A stretch of DNA of 64,000 bases from Microcella sp. (GCF_019739195.1 NZ_JAHHDS010000003.1:620001-684000), one strand, 5' to 3'. Positions 8,325 through 17,412 are shown, counted from the stretch's first letter. The notes: generated from the letters alone by a model not told the origin. Numbers and translations are program-made.

Positions 8325-9122
8325 ATGATGCCGATGGACCTCGGCCTCTTCGATGTCGAGGCGTGGATCACCGCCGCTGGCTCGTGGGGCCTCGTGCTCG
8401 TCTGCGCGATCGTCTTCGTCGAAACAGGCCTTCTCATCGGCTTCTTGCTGCCCGGCGACACGCTGCTGCTCATCACCGGCATCTTGACCTTCACGGGCGT
8501 GATTCCGCAGCCGATCTGGCTCGTCGTGCTGTGCATCTTCATCGCCGCGGTGCTGGGCGATCAGCTGGGCTACTACATCGGCTACAAGGCTGGCCCTCCG
8601 ATCTTCGAGCGTAAATCGGCCGGCTTCTTCAGCAAGAAGAGCGTGGCCCGCACCGAGTACTTCTTCGCGCGCTACGGCGGTTGGGCCGTTACGATCGCCC
8701 GCTTCATCGGCGTCGTGCGCACCATTGCACCTGTGGCCGCGGGTGTCGGCAAGATGCCCTACAAGAAGTTCTTGTTCTTCAACATGCTCGGCGCCTTCCT
8801 CTGGGGCGTCGGCCTGCCGCTCATCGGCTGGTGGGCAGCGCACATTCCGGGCGTCGCCGACGTCGTCACCGAGTACATCGAGATCGTCTTCCTCGTCGTC
8901 ATCGGCATGGCCGTCACCGGTATCGGCTGGCACCTGGGCCGCGAGCAGTGGGAGAAGCGCAAAGAGGCGAAGGCCGCTGCCGCGGGCGAGCCTGTGCCCG
9001 AGATCGAGATCTGGACGGCCGAGCCCGAGCACGACGGGCGGCACGAGGCGGAGCATCCGAAAGCGACCTACGGCATCGGCCCGCACGACGGCAAGCACGA
9101 AAAGAAGCCGAGCGTCTCGTGA
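8325..9122 (+). CDS. DedA-family membrane protein
   Basis: The 265-residue protein belongs to the DedA (SNARE-associated/VTT) family. Hallmarks are the early ETGLLIGFLLPGDTLLL segment, the FFARYGGWAVTIARFIGVVRT block with its conserved arginines, and several hydrophobic segments, followed by a charged cytoplasmic tail. Members such as UptA recycle undecaprenyl phosphate across the membrane. The ATG has a GGAG site 7 nt upstream, and a TAGCCT box lies about 40 nt further up. Its TGA stop overlaps the GTG start of the next gene (GTGA), implying translational coupling to a DUF368 protein from the second known family of polyprenyl-phosphate transporters. Confidence 0.9.
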   Translation: MMPMDLGLFDVEAWITAAGSWGLVLVCAIVFVETGLLIGFLLPGDTLLLITGILTFTGVIPQPIWLVVLCIFIAAVLGDQLGYYIGYKAGPPIFERKSAGFFSKKSVARTEYFFARYGGWAVTIARFIGVVRTIAPVAAGVGKMPYKKFLFFNMLGAFLWGVGLPLIGWWAAHIPGVADVVTEYIEIVFLVVIGMAVTGIGWHLGREQWEKRKEAKAAAAGEPVPEIEIWTAEPEHDGRHEAEHPKATYGIGPHDGKHEKKPSVS

Positions 9123-10135
9123 CGCGCGTGCATCCCGTCGCTCGCACCGTCGGCGACGCGGCGCGCGGCGCGCTCATCGGGTTCGCCGAGATCGTTCCCG
9201 GGGTGAGCGGCGGCACGATCGCCCTCATCGTGGGCGTCTACGACACGCTCATCGACGGGGCCGGTCACCTCGCGCGCGGGGTCGCGCGCACGATCGGCGA
9301 CGGGATGCGGGGCCGCGGTCTCTCGAAGGCCGTCGCGCACTTCCGCTCAGTGCGCTGGAGCGTCGTGCTGCCGATCGGCATCGGCATGCTCGCGGCGATC
9401 GTGGTCGGTGCTGCCCTGCTCGCTCCCCTGCTCGAGGCGTACCCGACGGGCACGCGCGCCGTGTTCGCGGGATTGATCGCCGCCTCGCTCATCGTGCCCG
9501 CCCGCATGGTCGGGGGTCGCTGGTCGCCGTTCGAGGTTGTCATCGGCCTGCTCGCCGCGGTTCTCACCTTCGTGCTCACCGGTCTGCCGCGGGGTGCTGA
9601 CGCCGACCCGACCCTGCTCGTCGTCGCCGTCGCCGCGGCCTTCGCGGTCTGCGCGCTCGTGCTGCCCGGCGTCTCGGGCTCGTACCTGCTGCTCACCGTC
9701 GGCATGTACGCGCCGACGCTCGCCGCCGTGAACGATCGCGACTTCGCCTACCTCGGCGCGTTCATCGTGGGCGCAATCGTCGGTCTCGGCGTCTTCGTCT
9801 CGGGCCTGCAATGGCTGCTCAAACACCGCCGCCGTATCACGCTCGTGATCATGACCGGCCTCATGCTCGGCTCGCTGCGTGCCCTCTGGCCGTGGCAAAC
9901 CGAGACCGGCGGGGTGCTGCCGCCCGACGACGACCTCGGCCTCGTGCTGCTGCTCGTCGTCATCGGCGCGAGCCTCGTTCTCGGCATCATGGCCGTCGAG
10001 GCGGCACTGCTGAAACGACGGATGCTCTCACCCGAGATCATCGCCGACCCCGAGCCACACGAGCCCGACGAGACGGCAGTCGAGGGCGAGCTGCCGACCG
10101 AAGGCGCGCAGCCCCGGTCAGAGCCCGAACGCTAG
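9119..10135 (+). CDS. DUF368 polyprenyl-phosphate transporter-like protein
   Basis: The 338-residue membrane protein starts at the GTG overlapping the dedA stop. It shows the DUF368 signature GALIGFAEIVPGVSGGTIAL near the N-terminus and its internal echo LVLPGVSGSYLLLTVGMY, reflecting the two inverted halves of this family. PopT, a DUF368 member, carries undecaprenyl phosphate back over the cytoplasmic membrane for reuse in envelope synthesis. The C-terminal ~35 residues are acidic and soluble. The 3' end overlaps the convergent mntH gene by 18 bp. Confidence 0.88.
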   Translation: MTRVHPVARTVGDAARGALIGFAEIVPGVSGGTIALIVGVYDTLIDGAGHLARGVARTIGDGMRGRGLSKAVAHFRSVRWSVVLPIGIGMLAAIVVGAALLAPLLEAYPTGTRAVFAGLIAASLIVPARMVGGRWSPFEVVIGLLAAVLTFVLTGLPRGADADPTLLVVAVAAAFAVCALVLPGVSGSYLLLTVGMYAPTLAAVNDRDFAYLGAFIVGAIVGLGVFVSGLQWLLKHRRRITLVIMTGLMLGSLRALWPWQTETGGVLPPDDDLGLVLLLVVIGASLVLGIMAVEAALLKRRMLSPEIIADPEPHEPDETAVEGELPTEGAQPRSEPER

Positions 10136-11380
10136 AAGTACGAGCAGCGTCACGTTGAGCGCGACGAGCAGCCCCGCGCACAGGATCGCGAGGGCCGTCG
10201 TACCCCGGCGGTTGACCGACTCCCCCATCAGCCGCCTGTCGGCAGTGAGCCGCACGAGCGGGATGAGCGCGAAGGGAATGCCGAAGCTCAGCACAACCTG
10301 ACTGAGCACCAGGGCGAACGTCGGGTCGACGCCGAGCGCGAGAATCACCAGGGCGGGTGCGATCGTGATCGCGCGGCGCAGCAGCAAAGGGATGTTCACG
10401 CGCAGCAGCCCCTTCATGATCTCGGCTCCCGCGTAGGCGCCGACCGACGTCGAGGCCAGGCCGCTCGCGAGCAGGGCGATCGCGAAGAGGAAGGCCACGG
10501 CCGGACCCAGCGCGGCGCCGAGCGCCGCGTGAGCGCCTTCGAGCGTGTCGGTGCCCTCGACGCCCGCGAGGTTCGCCGCCGCGAGCAAGAGCATGACGAC
10601 GTTCACCGTGCCCGCGATCGCGAGGGCGATCGTCACGTCGATGCGCGTGGCCTTGAGCACGAGCGAGCGCTCGGCGCCCGCAGCCACCTGACCGAAGCGG
10701 TCGCGGGTGAGGGCGGAGTGCGCGTAGATCGCATGCGGCATGACCGTCGCACCCATGATGCTCGCGGCGAGCAGCACGCTCTCGGTGCCGTCGAACATGG
10801 GCAGCAGGCCCGCCGCGGCCGCAGCCGGGTCAGGCGGTCCGATGATGAGACCGGCGCAGAAGCCGACGACGATGATCGCGATGAGCCCGGTGATGATGCG
10901 CTCGAAAGGCTTCGCACCCTTGCGGCTCTGCACGACGAGCAGCAGCATCGAGACGACGCCCGTGATGACGCCGCCGACGAGCAGGGGCAGGTCGAACAGC
11001 AGATAGAGCGCGACGGCCCCGCCGATGACCTCGGCGACATCGGTCGCCATCGCGACGAGCTCGGCCTGGCCCCAGTAGCCGAGCCTGGCTGGACGACGAC
11101 GGATGCGCTGCCCGAGCGCCTCGGGAAGACTCAAGCCTGTGGCGATGCCGAGCTTCGCCGAGAGGTACTGGATGAGCCAGGCCATGACGTTGGCCGTCAC
11201 GACGACCCAGATGAGCAGGTAGCCGAACAGGGCACCTGCCGTCATGTTCGCGGCGACGTTGCCCGGGTCGAGGTAGGCGACGCCGGCGACCATCGCAGGG
11301 CCAAGCATCGGGGCGATGATGAGGCCGCGGCGCGCAGCCTTCAGTCGTGCGGCAGGCGCAGGGGCGGCTTCATCGGGCAC
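10118..11380 (-). CDS. mntH: Nramp-family Mn2+/divalent metal transporter
   Basis: The 420-residue protein is an Nramp transporter importing Mn2+ (and Fe2+) with protons. The metal-site motifs are present: DPGN in the first membrane segment (GVAYLDPGNVAANMT) and MPHAIYAHS in the sixth. Eleven or so hydrophobic segments fit the family. The GTG at 11378-11380 is the start, with GGAG only 3 nt upstream. An 18-bp palindrome at 11401-11418 and a TACAGT -10 box lie in the gap to the regulator gene, so the manganese-responsive regulator encoded just upstream probably represses it. Confidence 0.93.
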   Translation of the reverse strand: MPDEAAPAPAARLKAARRGLIIAPMLGPAMVAGVAYLDPGNVAANMTAGALFGYLLIWVVVTANVMAWLIQYLSAKLGIATGLSLPEALGQRIRRRPARLGYWGQAELVAMATDVAEVIGGAVALYLLFDLPLLVGGVITGVVSMLLLVVQSRKGAKPFERIITGLIAIIVVGFCAGLIIGPPDPAAAAAGLLPMFDGTESVLLAASIMGATVMPHAIYAHSALTRDRFGQVAAGAERSLVLKATRIDVTIALAIAGTVNVVMLLLAAANLAGVEGTDTLEGAHAALGAALGPAVAFLFAIALLASGLASTSVGAYAGAEIMKGLLRVNIPLLLRRAITIAPALVILALGVDPTFALVLSQVVLSFGIPFALIPLVRLTADRRLMGESVNRRGTTALAILCAGLLVALNVTLLVLLAFGL

Positions 11381-11386
11381 GCTCCG

Positions 11387-11392
11387 ACTGTA
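11387..11392 (-). promoter_or_regulatory. -10 box of mntH
   Basis: TACAGT on the minus strand, 6 nt before the mntH start and 8 nt downstream of the palindromic operator. A repressor bound at the operator would cover the -35 region. Confidence 0.45.
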
Positions 11393-11400
11393 GCATCGAG

Positions 11401-11418
11401 ATTTCGGTGTACCGAAAT
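11401..11418. promoter_or_regulatory. MntR/DtxR-type operator
   Basis: ATTTCGGT-GT-ACCGAAAT is a perfect 8-bp inverted repeat with a 2-nt centre. It sits between the end of the DtxR-family gene and the mntH start, overlapping the expected -35 region. This is the size and position expected for a DtxR-family dimer site. Confidence 0.75.
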
Positions 11419-11420
11419 AT

Positions 11421-12116
11421 TCAGTCGATGGCCAAGCGCTCGACCCACACGGCGGCGGCGACGGCGGGCGACACCACGATCTCGGAGCCCGTGCCGCGGG
11501 TGATGGTGACGCCCGCGGGCGACTGCTGCTCGGCGACCGTCACGGCCTCGTCGAGGGCGACGCCGAGGCGGTCGAGCACGCGGAGGGCATCCGGATCACG
11601 GTCGCTGATGCGCACGACGCGGCCGCTGAATCCGATGGGGGCGGCGTCGAGGCGCACGGCGTCGGGGCGGTGCAGCGTTCCGTCGGCGGCGGGGATGAGG
11701 TCGCCGTGCGGGTCGCGCGTCGGGTGCCCGAGTTGCGCGTCGATCGCGTCGAGCAGACGGTCGCTCAAGGCGTGCTCGAGCACCTCGGCCTCGTCGTGCA
11801 CTTCGTCCCAGCCGTAGCCGTGCTCGTTGACGAGCCACGTCTCGATCAGCCGATGCCGGCGCAGCATCGCGAGAGCGCGCTGCTCGCCCTCGGGCGTCAG
11901 CCGAATCGCACTGTACGGGCGGTGGTCGACGAGCCCGGCGGCAGCGAGCTTCTTGACCATCTCGGTGACGCTTGAGGGTGCGAGGGCGAGCCGCTCGGCG
12001 AGTTGGCTCGGCGTGATCGGCTCGGGTTGCCACTCGGTGAACTGGAAGATCGTCTTGAGGTAGTCGTCGATCGCATCGGCCGTCGTGCGCGGGGGCGGGC
12101 GGAGCGACGAAGTCAT
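11421..12116 (-). CDS. DtxR-family metal-dependent repressor (MntR-like)
   Basis: The 231-residue protein has an N-terminal winged helix (ADAIDDYLKTIFQF, then LAERLALAPSSVTEMVKKLA, residues ~12-55). The metal-binding and dimer region follows (RHRLIETWLVNEHGYGWDEV, then a stretch rich in His, Glu and Asp), and then a C-terminal SH3-like FeoA domain. Such proteins bind Mn2+ or Fe2+ and shut off metal uptake. The gene sits directly upstream of mntH on the same strand, 10 bp after rdgB, and an operator lies in the short gap to mntH, so manganese control is most likely. Confidence 0.88.
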   Translation of the reverse strand: MTSSLRPPPRTTADAIDDYLKTIFQFTEWQPEPITPSQLAERLALAPSSVTEMVKKLAAAGLVDHRPYSAIRLTPEGEQRALAMLRRHRLIETWLVNEHGYGWDEVHDEAEVLEHALSDRLLDAIDAQLGHPTRDPHGDLIPAADGTLHRPDAVRLDAAPIGFSGRVVRISDRDPDALRVLDRLGVALDEAVTVAEQQSPAGVTITRGTGSEIVVSPAVAAAVWVERLAID

Positions 12117-12126
12117 GCTCGCCAGC

Positions 12127-12732
12127 CTACGAGTCGGGCTGACCGTAGCGCTCGCGCAGCACCTCGGCCAGCGAGGTGAAGGCCCGGCCGCGGTGGCTGA
12201 TCGCGTTCTTCTCGTCGGCGCTGATCTCGGCGCTCGTCACCTCGAGGCCCTCGGGCACGAAGATGGGGTCGTAGCCGAAGCCGCCGATTCCTGCCGCATC
12301 GTGCGCGATCGTGCCGGGCCACACCCCCAGGGCAACGTGCTCGAACGAGGTGCCCTTACCCTCGAGCGGGTCGACGAGGGCCGCCGCGCAGGTGAAGTGC
12401 GCCGCGCGGTTCGACTCGTCGCCGAGCTCGGCGAGCACGAGCTGCAGGTTGGCCGTGTCGTCTCGCCGACCCGAGTAGTGGGCGCTGTCGATGCCGGGGG
12501 CGCCGCCGAGAGCATCCACGCTGATGCCCGAATCGTCCGCGATCGCCGGCAGCCCCGTGTGCACCGCGGCAGCGCGCGCCTTGATGAGGGCGTTGGCCTC
12601 GAAGGTGTCGCCGTCTTCGACGGGCACGGGCCCGCCGTAGGCCAGCAGGTGGATGCCCGGCACCTGCTGCTCGAGAATGCTCTGCAACTCGGCCACCTTG
12701 TGGGCGTTGTGCGTCGCGACGACGATCTGCAT
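12127..12732 (-). CDS. rdgB: Non-canonical purine NTP pyrophosphatase (RdgB/HAM1)
   Basis: The 201-residue enzyme hydrolyses dITP, ITP and XTP to monophosphates, keeping deaminated purines out of DNA and RNA. Family motifs are THNAHKVAEL at the N-terminus, AIADDSGISVDALGGAPG, GGFGYDPIF and ISHRGRA. The ATG at 12732 starts the conserved MQIVVATHN strand; the open frame upstream only shadows rph. It follows rph by 4 bp, the usual actinobacterial rph-rdgB order, and is followed by the DtxR-type regulator. Confidence 0.95.
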   Translation of the reverse strand: MQIVVATHNAHKVAELQSILEQQVPGIHLLAYGGPVPVEDGDTFEANALIKARAAAVHTGLPAIADDSGISVDALGGAPGIDSAHYSGRRDDTANLQLVLAELGDESNRAAHFTCAAALVDPLEGKGTSFEHVALGVWPGTIAHDAAGIGGFGYDPIFVPEGLEVTSAEISADEKNAISHRGRAFTSLAEVLRERYGQPDS

Positions 12733-12736
12733 GGGT

Positions 12737-13486
12737 CTAGCCTGCCAGCGTTGCGCGCTGCAGAGCCGCGAGGTCGGTGCAGCCGCCGAGCGCGAGGTCG
12801 AGCAGGGCGTCGAGCTCGGCGCGGTCGAAGGGCGCCGCCTCGGCGGTGCCCTGCACCTCGACGAACTTTCCACTGCCGGTGACGACGACGTTCATGTCGG
12901 TCTCAGCCCGGCTGTCTTCGTCGTAGGGCAAGTCGAGCATCGGTACTCCATCGATGATGCCGACGCTCACGGCGGCGATCGAGTCGGTCAGCGCCGTCGC
13001 CTTTTTGGCGATGAAGTTGTGCTCGCGACCCCACTCGACGGCGTCAGCGAGGGCGACGTAGGCGCCGGTGATGGATGCTGTGCGCGTGCCGCCGTCGGCC
13101 TGCAGCACATCGCAGTCGATGACGATGGTGTTCTCACCCAGCGCCTTGGTGTCGATGATGGCGCGCAGGCTGCGGCCGATGAGCCGCGAGATCTCGTGCG
13201 TGCGACCGCCAACCTTGCCCTTGACGCTCTCGCGGTCCATGCGGTCGTTCGTCGAGCGCGGCAGCATGCCGTACTCGGCCGTCACCCAGCCGCGGCCCTT
13301 GCCGACGAGCCAGCGCGGCACGCCATTCGTGAAGCTCGCCGTGCACAGCACCTTGGTGTTGCCGACCGTGATGAGGGCGCTGCCTTCGGCCTGGGCGCTC
13401 CAGCCGCGCTCGATCGTGACAGGGCGCAGTTGCGAGGGCGTGCGGCCGTCGGCGCGCAGGCCGGCTGCTTCGGCGATGGTGGTCAT
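12737..13486 (-). CDS. rph: Ribonuclease PH
   Basis: The 249-residue phosphorolytic 3'-5' exoribonuclease trims tRNA 3' ends. The family pattern is clear: R-DGR-T-Q-LRP near the start, [10 protein letters not shown], then [13 protein letters not shown] with the conserved arginines and Asp, [12 protein letters not shown], and [20 protein letters not shown]. Its ATG overlaps the murI TGA (ATGA), and rdgB follows 4 bp after its stop, so murI-rph-rdgB is one operon. Confidence 0.96.
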   Translation of the reverse strand: MTTIAEAAGLRADGRTPSQLRPVTIERGWSAQAEGSALITVGNTKVLCTASFTNGVPRWLVGKGRGWVTAEYGMLPRSTNDRMDRESVKGKVGGRTHEISRLIGRSLRAIIDTKALGENTIVIDCDVLQADGGTRTASITGAYVALADAVEWGREHNFIAKKATALTDSIAAVSVGIIDGVPMLDLPYDEDSRAETDMNVVVTGSGKFVEVQGTAEAAPFDRAELDALLDLALGGCTDLAALQRATLAG

Positions 13487-14331
13487 GAGGTGCCTTTCGG
13501 GGTTGAGACTGCAGGAAACGTTCCGGTCGGAAAGGCCTCCACATGCCCGATCTCGGGGCCGAGGAATCGATGGGCGAGCAACCGGAAGTGCTCGGTGTCG
13601 GGGCCGGTGGCCTCGAAGACGTGGTGGGGAGCATCCGTTGACGGAGTCTCGAGGCCGTGCGCCACGAGCTGACGGTAGACGTCGTAGGCGGTCTCTTCGG
13701 CGCTCGAGACGAGCGACACGTCGGCGCCCATGACGTACTGGATGGCTCCGGCGAGCAACGGGTAGTGCGTGCAGCCGAGCACGAGCGTGTCGACCTCGGC
13801 AGCCTTCAGCGGCGCGAGGTACTGCTCGGCGACCGCGAAGAGTTCGGGCCCGCTCGTGATGCCGGCCTCGACGAACTCGACGAAGCGCGGGGCTGCGGCC
13901 TGCGTCACGACGATCTCAGGGTCGGCGATGAACGCATCGACGTAGGCGCCCGAGCGCACGGTGCCCGCGGTGCCGATGACGCCGATGCGCTTGCTGCGCG
14001 TGCGCCGCACGGCGGTGCGCACGGCCGGCTGAATGACTTCGACCACGGGAATGCCGTGGCCCTGCTCGAAACGCTCACGAGCATCCCGAAACATGGCGGC
14101 ACTCGCGGTGTTGCAGGCGATGACGAGCAGCTTGACCCCCTGGTCGACGAGCTCGTCCATGATGCGCAGCGCGTGCTCGCGCACCTCGGCGATAGGCAGC
14201 GGACCGTAGGGGCCGTTCGCGGTGTCGCCGACGTAGAGCAGCTGCTCGCGGGGCAGCTGATCGATGATCGCGCGGGCGACGGTGAGGCCGCCGACCCCTG
14301 AGTCGAAGACTCCGATCGGCGCGCTGCTCAC
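13483..14331 (-). CDS. murI: Glutamate racemase
   Basis: The 282-residue enzyme makes D-glutamate for peptidoglycan. It starts at a GTG (14331) just before [18 protein letters not shown]. The two catalytic cysteines are visible in IACNTASA and LGCTHYPLL, along with [11 protein letters not shown]. The GTG is preceded 8 nt upstream by TAGACT, a leaderless promoter, and then by two copies of CCCAGATCTGGG. Its stop overlaps the rph start. Confidence 0.95.
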   Translation of the reverse strand: MSSAPIGVFDSGVGGLTVARAIIDQLPREQLLYVGDTANGPYGPLPIAEVREHALRIMDELVDQGVKLLVIACNTASAAMFRDARERFEQGHGIPVVEVIQPAVRTAVRRTRSKRIGVIGTAGTVRSGAYVDAFIADPEIVVTQAAAPRFVEFVEAGITSGPELFAVAEQYLAPLKAAEVDTLVLGCTHYPLLAGAIQYVMGADVSLVSSAEETAYDVYRQLVAHGLETPSTDAPHHVFEATGPDTEHFRLLAHRFLGPEIGHVEAFPTGTFPAVSTPKGTS

Positions 14332-14339
14332 GGGGGTCG

Positions 14340-14345
14340 AGTCTA
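14340..14345 (-). promoter_or_regulatory. Leaderless -10 box of murI
   Basis: TAGACT on the minus strand, 8 nt before the murI GTG. The first CCCAGATCTGGG palindrome lies about 15-30 bp further upstream, over the -35 region. Confidence 0.5.
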
Positions 14346-14358
14346 GTGCCCTGCAATC

Positions 14359-14425
14359 GGCCCAGATCTGGGCCAAAAAGGCGTAACCCATGGCGCCTAA
14401 CGCCAAATTGCCCCAGATCTGGGTC
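14359..14425. repeat. Two-fold symmetric palindromic element upstream of murI
   Basis: A perfect 16-bp palindrome GGCCCAGATCTGGGCC (14359-14374) and a second CCCAGATCTGGG (14412-14423) lie 51 bp apart, about five helical turns. Between them GGCGT (14380-14384) pairs with ACGCC (14400-14404), so the whole unit is roughly symmetric about position 14392. Its place next to the murI -10 box suggests a double operator; an extragenic palindromic repeat is the alternative. Confidence 0.55.
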
Positions 14426-14434
14426 GGGTTTGCT

Positions 14435-15928
14435 CTAGAGCGGGCCGCGGGCTCGCTCTTGTGCCACCACATGCTCGCGGTCGGCGAGACGCCGCAGCCC
14501 CGCGAGCGGCTGCGCCATGCGGTGGTTGCCGCGGATGCTCGGCTCGACCCGATCGAGAAACGCCCAGTACCCCGCGGTGAACGGACAGGCGTCCGGGCCG
14601 ACGCGCACCTTCGGGTTGAAGCGGCACGAACCGCAGAAGTCACCCATGCGGTCGATGTACGCACCCCCCGAGGCGTAGGGCTTCGTCGCCACGACTCCCC
14701 CGTCGGCCCACTGGCTCATGCCGACGACGTTGGCCGGCATGACCCAGGGCGTGCCGTCGACGAACGCGCCCTGAAACCACGCCGTGAGCTCGGCGGGGTC
14801 GTACCCGCGCTGCAGGGCGGCGTTGCCCAGCACCATGAGGCGCGGAATGTGGTGCGCATAGCCCGAGCCGCCGACCGTGTCGAGGGTGTGTGACAGGCAG
14901 CGGGCATCCGTCGCCGAACCATCGAGCGCCCACCAGTGGGCTGGCAGCGGCTCGTGAGCGGCGAGCGCATTCGAGCGCCGCGTGTAGTCGGGCCCGAGGT
15001 GCCAGTAGAGGTGCCAGACCCAGTCGCGCCAGCCGATGAGCTGCCGCACGAGACCCTCGACGCTGTTCAGTGGAGCCCTCCCCGCCTCGTACTCGGCGAC
15101 GACGCGCTCGACGACCTCGAGTGGATGGAGCAGGCCGAGGTTCAGCGGCACGCTCAGCCGCGCATGCGCCATCGTGTCGTCGCCGAGCATCATGGCGTCT
15201 TCGTACGGCCCGAAGTCGTTCAGGCGCGACTCGACGAAGTCGTCGAGGGCGGCGAGCGCCTCGGTGCGTGTCGCTGCGAACCGGCGGGGCCCGTCGCGCC
15301 CGAGAAAGCGCACTCCGTCGGCCTCGAGGCGGTCGAGCTCGGCGCGCACCTCGGCATCGATGTCGTCTTCGACGGGCTGCCACGGCAAGGGCAGGCCGAG
15401 GCTCGTCGCCCCCTCGGGCGGCGGCTGCCGGTTGTCGGCGTCGTAGCCGAACTGCCCGCCGACCGGCTCGCCACCTTGCATGAGCACGCCGGTGCGCTCG
15501 CGCACGTCGCGGTAGAAGCGGTCCATCACGAGCTGCGTCGGTTTGCGCCCCGCGGCCCACTCGGCGAAGTCGGCCTCGCTCGTCACGAAACCCCGCGACG
15601 GCAGGATGCTCGCCCCGAGCTCGCGCACGAGCCGCCGTGCGGCCCACGACGGAGGGTCGATCGACTCGAGCCTCTCGCCCGTGAGGCCAGCATCCGTCAG
15701 CGCGGAGCGATAGCTGCCCGCCCGCAGAAGCGTGCCGCGTTCGCCCAGCTCGCGCGCACGATGCCGCAGCGCAGTCAGATACAGGTGCGCCTTCTGGCGA
15801 TGCGTCGGGCGGCGGCGGAACACCTCAGTGTTCTCGATGAGCACGATCGTCCCGCCGTCGTCGAAGGCCGGACCGAGCTGCTCGGCGGTGAGCCAGCGCG
15901 TGGGCGGGGGCGAGGCGTGCTCGGTCAT
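14435..15928 (-). CDS. Iron-sulfur bacterial photolyase/cryptochrome (PhrB-like, probable (6-4) photolyase)
   Basis: The 497-residue protein belongs to the FeS-BCP group of the photolyase superfamily, which binds FAD, a lumazine-type antenna and a 4Fe-4S cluster and repairs (6-4) photoproducts in light. The N-terminus is the alpha/beta domain ([20 protein letters not shown]). A middle FAD region contains [11 protein letters not shown]. The C-terminus carries candidate cluster cysteines in DARCLSH, FCGSCRF and DACPF; the CxxC followed 13 residues later by Cys matches Agrobacterium PhrB spacing. The ATG is preceded by TAGGGT six nt upstream. It is divergent from pncB. Confidence 0.9.
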   Translation of the reverse strand: MTEHASPPPTRWLTAEQLGPAFDDGGTIVLIENTEVFRRRPTHRQKAHLYLTALRHRARELGERGTLLRAGSYRSALTDAGLTGERLESIDPPSWAARRLVRELGASILPSRGFVTSEADFAEWAAGRKPTQLVMDRFYRDVRERTGVLMQGGEPVGGQFGYDADNRQPPPEGATSLGLPLPWQPVEDDIDAEVRAELDRLEADGVRFLGRDGPRRFAATRTEALAALDDFVESRLNDFGPYEDAMMLGDDTMAHARLSVPLNLGLLHPLEVVERVVAEYEAGRAPLNSVEGLVRQLIGWRDWVWHLYWHLGPDYTRRSNALAAHEPLPAHWWALDGSATDARCLSHTLDTVGGSGYAHHIPRLMVLGNAALQRGYDPAELTAWFQGAFVDGTPWVMPANVVGMSQWADGGVVATKPYASGGAYIDRMGDFCGSCRFNPKVRVGPDACPFTAGYWAFLDRVEPSIRGNHRMAQPLAGLRRLADREHVVAQERARGPL

Positions 15929-15934
15929 GCGCCG

Positions 15935-15940
15935 ACCCTA
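15935..15940 (-). promoter_or_regulatory. Leaderless -10 box of the FeS photolyase gene
   Basis: TAGGGT on the minus strand ends 6 nt before the photolyase ATG. It shares a 41-bp divergent region with the pncB promoter. Confidence 0.5.
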
Positions 15941-15957
15941 TGGCGAGGCCTCGCGCG

Positions 15958-15963
15958 TAGGCT
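15958..15963 (+). promoter_or_regulatory. Leaderless -10 box of pncB
   Basis: TAGGCT ends 6 nt before the pncB GTG. The context TAGGCTGAGCGC recurs almost unchanged before fbiC. Confidence 0.5.
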
Positions 15964-15969
15964 GAGCGC

Positions 15970-17292
15970 GTGACGACCGCTCTGCTGACCGACCGCTACG
16001 AACTGACGATGATCGAGTCGGCCCTGCGCTCGGGCCGCGCGCACCGCGAGTGCGTGTTCGAGGTGTTCGGCCGTCGACTGCCGAGCGAGCGGCGCTACGG
16101 CGTGCTCGCCGGAACGGGCCGTCTGCTCGACGCCGTCGAAGCATTTCGCTTCGGTCGCGCCGAGCTCGACTGGCTCGCCGACGAAGGCGTGGTCGACGAT
16201 GCGACGCTCGAGTGGCTCGCCTCGTACCGGTTCACGGGCAGCATCGAGGGCTACCGCGAGGGCGAGCTGTATTTTCCGACGTCGCCGGTGCTGACCGTGC
16301 ACGGCACCTTCGCCGAGGCGGTCGTGCTCGAGACGGTCATCTTGAGCATCCTGAATTACGACACCGCCGTGGCGACAGCCGCGGCCCGCATGGTCTCGGC
16401 GGCCGACGGGCGTCCGCTGGCTGAGATGGGGTCGCGCCGCGCGAACGAATCGGCGGCCGTCGCCGCGGCCCGCGCTGCCTACATCGCGGGCTTCAGTGCG
16501 ACATCGAACCTCGAAGCCGGACGAACCTGGGGTGTGCCGACCATGGGCACTGCCGCCCACTCGTTCACCCTGCTGCACGACACCGAAGAAGACGCGTTTC
16601 GCGCACAGGTCGACTCGCTCGGATCGGGAACGACCCTGCTCGTCGACACCTACGACGTGCGCACGGCCATCGAGACCGCGGTGCGTGTCGCTGGGCCCTC
16701 GCTCGGTGCCGTGCGGCTCGACTCCGGCGACTTGCCCTCGCTCGTGCGCGAAGTGCGCGCGCAGCTCGACTCGCTCGGCGCCACCGCGACCCGCATCACC
16801 GTGACGAACGACCTGGACGAGTCGTCGATCGCGGCCCTGCGTGGTGCCCCGGTTGATGCCTTCGGTGTCGGCACCTCTGTCGTCACGGGATCTGGGTCAC
16901 CGGCGGCCGGCTTCGTCTACAAGCTTGTCGCGCGGCGCGATGAGCAGAGTGCCGAGTGGATGCCCGTCGCGAAGTCATCGCCCGGCAAGGTCTCGGCGGG
17001 CGGAACCAAGAGGGCCGAGCGGCTGCTGCGCGACGGCGTCGCTCTCGCCGAACGCATCGTCGTCGATGACGACCACGACGGCGTGCCCGAAGGCCTGCAG
17101 CCCGACGCCGCAGTGCAGGCGCGCGAGCTCACGGTGCCGCTCATGACCGACGGCGTCGCAGACCCGCGCTGGCTCGGCCCGGCGGGCGTGCAGGCAGCGC
17201 GCGAACACTGCGCGGCCGCGGTCACCGAGCTGCCGGCCTCGGCGCTCCGACTCAGCCGTGGCGAGCCCGCGCTGCCGGTGCTGACCGTCTGA
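15970..17292 (+). CDS. pncB: Nicotinate phosphoribosyltransferase
   Basis: The 440-residue enzyme joins nicotinate to PRPP in the NAD salvage pathway. Family features include LLTDRYELTMIESAL at the start, EMGSRRANESAAVAAARAA, the phosphoribosyl-site MGTAAHSFTLLH, LLVDTYD, RLDSGDL and FGVGTSVVTG. The GTG start at 15970 is supported by the nearby -10 box and immediate entry into conserved sequence. It is transcribed away from the FeS photolyase. Confidence 0.95.
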   Translation: MTTALLTDRYELTMIESALRSGRAHRECVFEVFGRRLPSERRYGVLAGTGRLLDAVEAFRFGRAELDWLADEGVVDDATLEWLASYRFTGSIEGYREGELYFPTSPVLTVHGTFAEAVVLETVILSILNYDTAVATAAARMVSAADGRPLAEMGSRRANESAAVAAARAAYIAGFSATSNLEAGRTWGVPTMGTAAHSFTLLHDTEEDAFRAQVDSLGSGTTLLVDTYDVRTAIETAVRVAGPSLGAVRLDSGDLPSLVREVRAQLDSLGATATRITVTNDLDESSIAALRGAPVDAFGVGTSVVTGSGSPAAGFVYKLVARRDEQSAEWMPVAKSSPGKVSAGGTKRAERLLRDGVALAERIVVDDDHDGVPEGLQPDAAVQARELTVPLMTDGVADPRWLGPAGVQAAREHCAAAVTELPASALRLSRGEPALPVLTV

Positions 17293-17412
17293 ACCGCGTT
17301 CGTGAACCGGCAGGGTACACGACCACTGCCCCCAGCGTGACCCCTATCTGCGGTGGCCCTGACCTCCCTATGGTCGATGAACGACCGTGCTGGCGCGAAC
17401 CGGGGGACCACC

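Noticed and set aside
8307-9098. 263-codon minus-strand frame opposite dedA
   Set aside because: Composition is His/Asp/Glu-rich shadow sequence; dedA on the plus strand has clear family motifs and a ribosome site.
10529-11503. Plus-strand frame opposite mntH
   Set aside because: Arg/Asp-rich shadow with no motifs; mntH is well supported.
14359-14374. Palindrome followed by AAAAA considered as a terminator
   Set aside because: Both neighbouring genes run on the minus strand, where the A/T run would come before the hairpin, not after it.
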